From contig NZ_FQZY01000010.1 of NCBI RefSeq assembly GCF_900142165.1, positions 1 through 64,000 on the forward strand: DNA of 64,000 nucleotides, given 5' to 3'. The notes below the pieces were generated by a model. It searched no databases, had not been told where the DNA came from, and was given only the letters and a program-made list of their open reading frames with translations. Below, in pieces: positions 60,319 through 64,000 of this stretch (positions within the stretch are counted from its first letter, which is position 1; every line of letters starts with the position of its first letter). The position numbers and the translations under genes were made by a program. Source of the DNA: Hespellia stercorisuis DSM 15480 (GTDB taxonomy: Bacteria > Bacillota > Clostridia > Lachnospirales > Lachnospiraceae).

Positions 60319-61626
60319 ATGAAGATAGCAGTAGCAGGAACAGGGTACGTTGGACTGGTTACTGGGGTATGTCTGGCAAGCAAAGGGCATGATGTTACAT
60401 GTGTGGATATTGATGAAGACAAAGTACAGGTAATGAAACAGGGAATTTCACCGATCTATGAGCCGGGATTATCCGAGCTGATGAAAGAGAACATGGAGCA
60501 TCTGACATTTACCACAGATTATGTATCAGCTTACAAGGACGCGGAAGTAATCTTTATCGGTGTGGGAACGCCGGAGAAGCAGGATGGATCCGCAAATCTG
60601 ACGTATGTTTATCAGGTGGCAAAACAGATTGCGCAGAGTGCAAAGCGCGACTGCGTGGTTGTAGTAAAATCAACGGTGCCTATTGGGACAAACGATAAAC
60701 TGGAGTCTTATATTCATGATAAGCAGAAAGCAGATGTCAACATCTATGTAGCTTCGAATCCGGAGTTCCTTGCACAGGGAACGGCCGTGAAGGACACACT
60801 GCATGCATCCAGAATCGTGATTGGCGTGGAGTCTGAGGAGCCGGGAGAGATCCTGCAGAGAGTGTATGCTGACTTTGAAGCACCGAAGCTGATCGTAAAG
60901 CGAAGAAGCGCCGAGATGGTGAAGTATGCTTCGAATGATTTCCTCGCTTTGAAAATCAGTTATGTCAACGAAATTGCCAATCTGTGCGAGACAGTAGGTG
61001 CAGACATCACAGAGGTTACAAAAGGCATGGGCTATGATGCCAGAATCGGTGACCGTTTCCTGAACGCGGGAATTGGTTACGGAGGATCTTGTTTTCCAAA
61101 GGATACCAAGGCACTTAGCTGGCTGGCAAGCTTCAATGATAAAGAGATCCGCACGGTGAAGGCTGCAATAGAAGTGAATGACAGTCAGAAGTTCAAGCTG
61201 ATCAAAAAAGCGAAAAAATACTATGAGGATTTTCTGTTTTTGAATGTAGCAATTCTTGGATGCACATTTAAACCGGGAACGGATGATCTGCGCGAGGCAC
61301 CGTCACTGGTGAACGTTCCACTGCTGCTGGAGGATGGCGCACATGTGAGAATCTGGGATCCGGTGGGCACAGATAATTTCCGGAAGAAAATACCAAACCA
61401 AAAAATCCAGTACTGTGAGAGTATTGATGAGGCACTGGTGGATGCAGATATATGCTTTATCTTTACGGAGTGGGATGATGTAAAGAAATATGATGTTCAA
61501 AAATACAAACAGCTCATGAAAACGCCAATTGTTCTGGATGGAAGAAACTGCTACGGGCTGGATGCGTTTGAAAACACAGGGATAACATATGCTTCTGTAG
61601 GCAGACCTACAGTGAATGACAGATAA
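60319..61626 (+). CDS. ugd: UDP-glucose 6-dehydrogenase
   Basis: Oxidises UDP-glucose to UDP-glucuronate with two NAD molecules. The 435-residue protein has a Rossmann start KIAVAGTGYVGLVTGVCLASKG, VGTPEKQDGSANL, SNPEFLAQGTAVKDTLHASRIVIG, and FLNAGIGYGGSCFPKDTKAL with the catalytic Cys. LGCTFKPGTDDLREAPS follows in the second NAD-fold half. AAGAGGAAG precedes the ATG. It supplies uronic acid, so the polysaccharide made here is probably acidic. It has its own promoter. Confidence 0.95.
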   Translation: MKIAVAGTGYVGLVTGVCLASKGHDVTCVDIDEDKVQVMKQGISPIYEPGLSELMKENMEHLTFTTDYVSAYKDAEVIFIGVGTPEKQDGSANLTYVYQVAKQIAQSAKRDCVVVVKSTVPIGTNDKLESYIHDKQKADVNIYVASNPEFLAQGTAVKDTLHASRIVIGVESEEPGEILQRVYADFEAPKLIVKRRSAEMVKYASNDFLALKISYVNEIANLCETVGADITEVTKGMGYDARIGDRFLNAGIGYGGSCFPKDTKALSWLASFNDKEIRTVKAAIEVNDSQKFKLIKKAKKYYEDFLFLNVAILGCTFKPGTDDLREAPSLVNVPLLLEDGAHVRIWDPVGTDNFRKKIPNQKIQYCESIDEALVDADICFIFTEWDDVKKYDVQKYKQLMKTPIVLDGRNCYGLDAFENTGITYASVGRPTVNDR

Positions 61627-61641
61627 AGCGAGGGTGAACGA

Positions 61642-62688
61642 ATGAAGCTGATAATTCAGATTCCGTGTTATAACGAAGCGGAGACATTAGAGGTAGCACT
61701 GAATGATCTACCAAAACATATAGATGGCATTGATGTGATAGAGTATCTGATTATCAATGACGGAAGTAAGGATAATACAGTCGAAGTAGCAAAAAACTGG
61801 GGCGTAAATTACGTCGTGAACTTCCGAAACAATAAGGGGCTTGCCAGAGGTTTTATGGCAGGTCTCGACGCGTGTTTAAGGAATGGTGCGGACATCATTG
61901 TAAACACAGATGCAGATAACCAGTACTGCGGTGCGGACATTGAGAAGCTGGTGAAGCCGATTCTTCGCGGGGAGGCTGGAATGGTGGTCGGAGAAAGACC
62001 GATTGATGAGACGGAACATTTCTCACCACTGAAGAAAAAATTACAGCATTTTGGCAGCTGGGTGGTACGGAAAGCATCGAAAACGGATATTCCGGATGCG
62101 CCGAGCGGATTCCGTGCATACAGCAGACACACTGCGATGCGTATGAATGTTATCAATGAATATACATACACGCTTGAGACAATTGTACAGGCCGGGCGTC
62201 AGAAGATGGCAGTTAAATCTGTGCCGATTCGTACAAATGCAGAACTGAGACCGTCGAGACTATTCAGCAGCATGTTTGGATATGTGAAAAAGTCCATGCT
62301 GACAATAGGGCGGGCGTTTATGATGTACAAACCGCTGTTCTTTTTCAGCTGGATATCCGGTATTTTTGGCGTGACAGGTGTTGCGTTAGGCATTCGATTT
62401 CTTGTGTATCTGTGCGAGGGCCGTGGCAACGGACACATACAGTCTCTGGTACTGGCAAGTATGCTGATCATAATCGCAGTTCTGGCCGGGGTGATCGGGC
62501 TTCTGGCAGATGTGATATCAGCCAACAGAAAGCTGTTGGAAGACATTCAGTTTTCCGTGAGAAAAATGGAATATGGAAAAGGTCACGAGGAGAGCAAAGA
62601 AGAGAACGAAAAAGGTCACGCGGAGAATAAAGAAGAGAACGAAAAAGGTCACGCGGAGAATAAAGAAGAGAACGACTGCGAGGAATAA
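61642..62688 (+). CDS. Membrane GT2 glycosyltransferase (DPM/GtrB-like) with C-terminal repeats
   Basis: A 348-residue enzyme: IIQIPCYNEAETLEVALNDLP, YLIINDGSKDNTVEVAKNWG, NNKGLARGFMAGLDACL, DIIVNTDADNQY (DxD) and ERPIDETEHFSPLKK..RKASKTDIPDAPSGFRAYSR. Two membrane segments follow at about residues 232-256 and 272-292. The protein ends in 11-residue acidic/basic repeats (GHAENKEENEK, three units), encoded by a 33-base DNA tandem repeat at about 62578-62680. A role in transferring a sugar to a lipid carrier or in decoration is the family inference. Confidence 0.85.
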   Translation: MKLIIQIPCYNEAETLEVALNDLPKHIDGIDVIEYLIINDGSKDNTVEVAKNWGVNYVVNFRNNKGLARGFMAGLDACLRNGADIIVNTDADNQYCGADIEKLVKPILRGEAGMVVGERPIDETEHFSPLKKKLQHFGSWVVRKASKTDIPDAPSGFRAYSRHTAMRMNVINEYTYTLETIVQAGRQKMAVKSVPIRTNAELRPSRLFSSMFGYVKKSMLTIGRAFMMYKPLFFFSWISGIFGVTGVALGIRFLVYLCEGRGNGHIQSLVLASMLIIIAVLAGVIGLLADVISANRKLLEDIQFSVRKMEYGKGHEESKEENEKGHAENKEENEKGHAENKEENDCEE

Positions 62689-62694
62689 CATTAG

Positions 62695-63714
62695 TTGAAT
62701 AATAATATAGAAAACATAATAAAGTGCATAAAAGGAAAAAAAGTAGTCTTTGTATCCACAAAAAATAAGGATTATATAAGAAATACGCAGGAAATCAATC
62801 TCCTGACCGGAGAGGCTGAGCACTGTGAGGTGATTGCAAGCGGCAGCAGCTCTTATGTAAAAAGAGTGCTGTATGTTTATTGGCATTTACTGAGGACATT
62901 AATAAAAAAGAGATATGATGTTATTTTTATTGGTTTTGCGCCTCAGTTATTGCTCCCATTTTATGCGTTTATGAAAAAACCGGTCATTATTGACTTCTTC
63001 ATTTCGATGTACGATACCTTTGTAGATGACCGGAAAAAGGTGAAGGCCGGATCAGTCATCGCAGGAATATTACATTCTATGGATAAATATGTTCTGAAAA
63101 AGGCGGATCATATCGTATGTGATACCAGAGCACACAGGGACTACTTTGTGGATGAATTTGGTGAGGACCAGAGTAAATTTAATGTTTATTATCTGGAGGC
63201 AGACACTTCCATTTACAGCAGTGCAGCGTGTGCGGAGAAAAAAAGTAATACAGGAAAGTTCAATGTCCTCTATTTTGGAAGCATTCTGCCGCTGCAGGGG
63301 GTCGATGTGATCTTAAAGGCAGCACATAAGCTGCAGGATGAGGATGAAATCAAGTTTGTTATTATCGGCCCTCTTGAAAAGAAATATGATGAAGTAAAGA
63401 GGAAGATGAAAAACACAGAATTTATAGATTGGCTGCCACAGCAGGAACTGGCAAAAAAGATCATGGAAGCGGATTTATGCCTGGCAGGCCACTTTAGCGG
63501 AACGATCGGGAAGGCAAATCGCACAATCGCAGGAAAGACTTATATTTATAAAGCTATGAAAAAGCCAGTGATATTGGGTGATTCTGCTGCAAACAGAGAA
63601 TTGTTTGAGGAAGATGCAAAGGAAAATTTCTATGTTCCACGCGGGGATGCGCAGGCACTTTCAGACTGCATCCGGAAGATATACTGTATGAGAAATAATG
63701 GAGAAAACGTATAA
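62695..63714 (+). CDS. GT4-like glycosyltransferase, TTG start
   Basis: About 339 residues with a GT-B layout. The C-terminal part has FNVLYFGSILPLQGVDVILKAA, KFVIIGPLEKKYDE, EFIDWLPQQELAKKIMEADLCLAGHF and KTYIYKAMKKPVILGDS, the donor-binding segment. The frame has no ATG near the start; TTG at 62695, with GCGAGGAA in the end of the previous gene, gives a sensible N terminus (NNNIENIIKCIKGKKVVFVST). Its stop overlaps the next gene by one base. Donor and acceptor are unknown. Confidence 0.8.
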   Translation: MNNNIENIIKCIKGKKVVFVSTKNKDYIRNTQEINLLTGEAEHCEVIASGSSSYVKRVLYVYWHLLRTLIKKRYDVIFIGFAPQLLLPFYAFMKKPVIIDFFISMYDTFVDDRKKVKAGSVIAGILHSMDKYVLKKADHIVCDTRAHRDYFVDEFGEDQSKFNVYYLEADTSIYSSAACAEKKSNTGKFNVLYFGSILPLQGVDVILKAAHKLQDEDEIKFVIIGPLEKKYDEVKRKMKNTEFIDWLPQQELAKKIMEADLCLAGHFSGTIGKANRTIAGKTYIYKAMKKPVILGDSAANRELFEEDAKENFYVPRGDAQALSDCIRKIYCMRNNGENV

Positions 63715-64000
63715 TGAAAAAAAAAATCGGCATCGTGACGTATTTGCGATCTAATAATTATGGTGCCCGTATACAGGGGTATGCAATGTACAAGGTCTTT
63801 AAAGACGCAGGGTATGAGGTGGAGATGATTGACGTCGACTATCCGAAAAGGTACTATAAGTATTGTCTGGGCCGTATCGTGGGCCACAGTGCGTCATTGA
63901 AGGAATGGGTGTACAAATATATTGTGGCGGTGAAAATGATCAGGTTTACCAAAAGATACCTTCCGGCAACAAAGCATCTGATCACGTCATCAACTGATAA
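63714..64000 (+). CDS. Polysaccharide pyruvyl transferase family protein (partial, runs off the window)
   Basis: The first 95 codons of a gene cut by the window edge. IGIVTYLRSNNYGARIQGYAMYKVFKDAGYEVEMIDVDYP matches the conserved N terminus of the pyruvyl transferase family (the TxxxxNYGxxLQxYAL motif, here with IQGYAM). Members add a pyruvate ketal to sugars of exopolysaccharides, using phosphoenolpyruvate. It overlaps the previous gene by one base (TAATG). GGAGAAAACG precedes the ATG. The catalytic C-terminal half is not seen. Confidence 0.75.
   Translation, partial: MKKKIGIVTYLRSNNYGARIQGYAMYKVFKDAGYEVEMIDVDYPKRYYKYCLGRIVGHSASLKEWVYKYIVAVKMIRFTKRYLPATKHLITSSTD

Overview
The window looks like chromosomal DNA from an anaerobic, probably spore-forming member of the Clostridia, most likely a Lachnospiraceae-type gut Firmicute. 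The main reasons are the oxygen-sensitive class III ribonucleotide reductase, a 6-phosphofructokinase with the pyrophosphate-type active site, a YlmC/YmxH sporulation-type protein, strong AGGAGG ribosome sites, TTGACA-17-TATAAT promoters and Firmicute-type gene families throughout. Base composition looks moderate. No prophage, integrase, rRNA or CRISPR array is visible. A possible insertion-sequence right end lies at the left edge.

Layout. 1-416: unidentified structured DNA. 417-3530 (minus): XRE regulator plus membrane protein, then aroF-aroB (start of the shikimate pathway). 3945-5821: GntR regulator with an ABC ATPase and permease, preceded by a consensus promoter with a perfect operator-like palindrome. 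5945-12385: cytidylate-kinase-like protein, proC, nrdG, nrdD fused to a glutaredoxin-like domain, and trxB. 12740-17097: beta-helix lipoprotein, ylmC-like gene, nrdR, truA, exoA. 17361-23133: a metal island with a His-rich COG0523 GTPase, a second GTPase fused to a DUF1980-like domain, a fructokinase and a ZnuABC zinc importer. 23137-34844: a UTRA-type GntR regulator divergent from a C-P lyase operon (phnGHIJKML plus a PHP-type PhnPP) and a 2-aminoethylphosphonate-type ABC transporter. 35059-40961: a Cys-cluster protein, then an SsuABC-like sulfonate transporter operon with a Cys-rich short leader ORF and a terminator, ending in an enolase-superfamily enzyme. 41134-46351: secG, a 122-bp tandem repeat, rnr, smpB, tRNA-Arg(ACG) and a PPi-type phosphofructokinase. 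46615-64000: a large surface-polysaccharide locus (LCP ligase, CapD/PglF-like dehydratase, DegT aminotransferase, PglC-like sugar transferase, several glycosyltransferases, Wzy-like polymerase, Wzx flippase, UDP-glucose dehydrogenase, partial pyruvyl transferase).

How the parts fit. The phn genes describe a complete route from imported phosphonate to ribose-5-phosphate. A PHP-family PhnPP stands where E. coli uses PhnP plus PhnN, and a Pho-box-like array lies upstream. The sulfonate operon appears to be controlled by transcription attenuation: a 41-codon ORF with five Cys codons overlaps alternative RNA stems just before a terminator. NrdR, NrdD-Grx, NrdG and TrxB form a self-contained dNTP synthesis and reduction set. 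The polysaccharide genes predict a lipid-linked glycan begun with a 4-amino-4,6-dideoxy sugar, containing uronic acid and possibly pyruvate.

The intergenic regions are rich in palindromes and repeats. There is a four-copy palindromic family, a two-copy ATCATGAATT palindrome, a 39-bp perfect inverted repeat, a 27-bp inverted repeat, a 39-bp VNTR-like array and a 122-bp tandem repeat. All functional calls come from reading the sequence and from memory of protein families. No database search was run.
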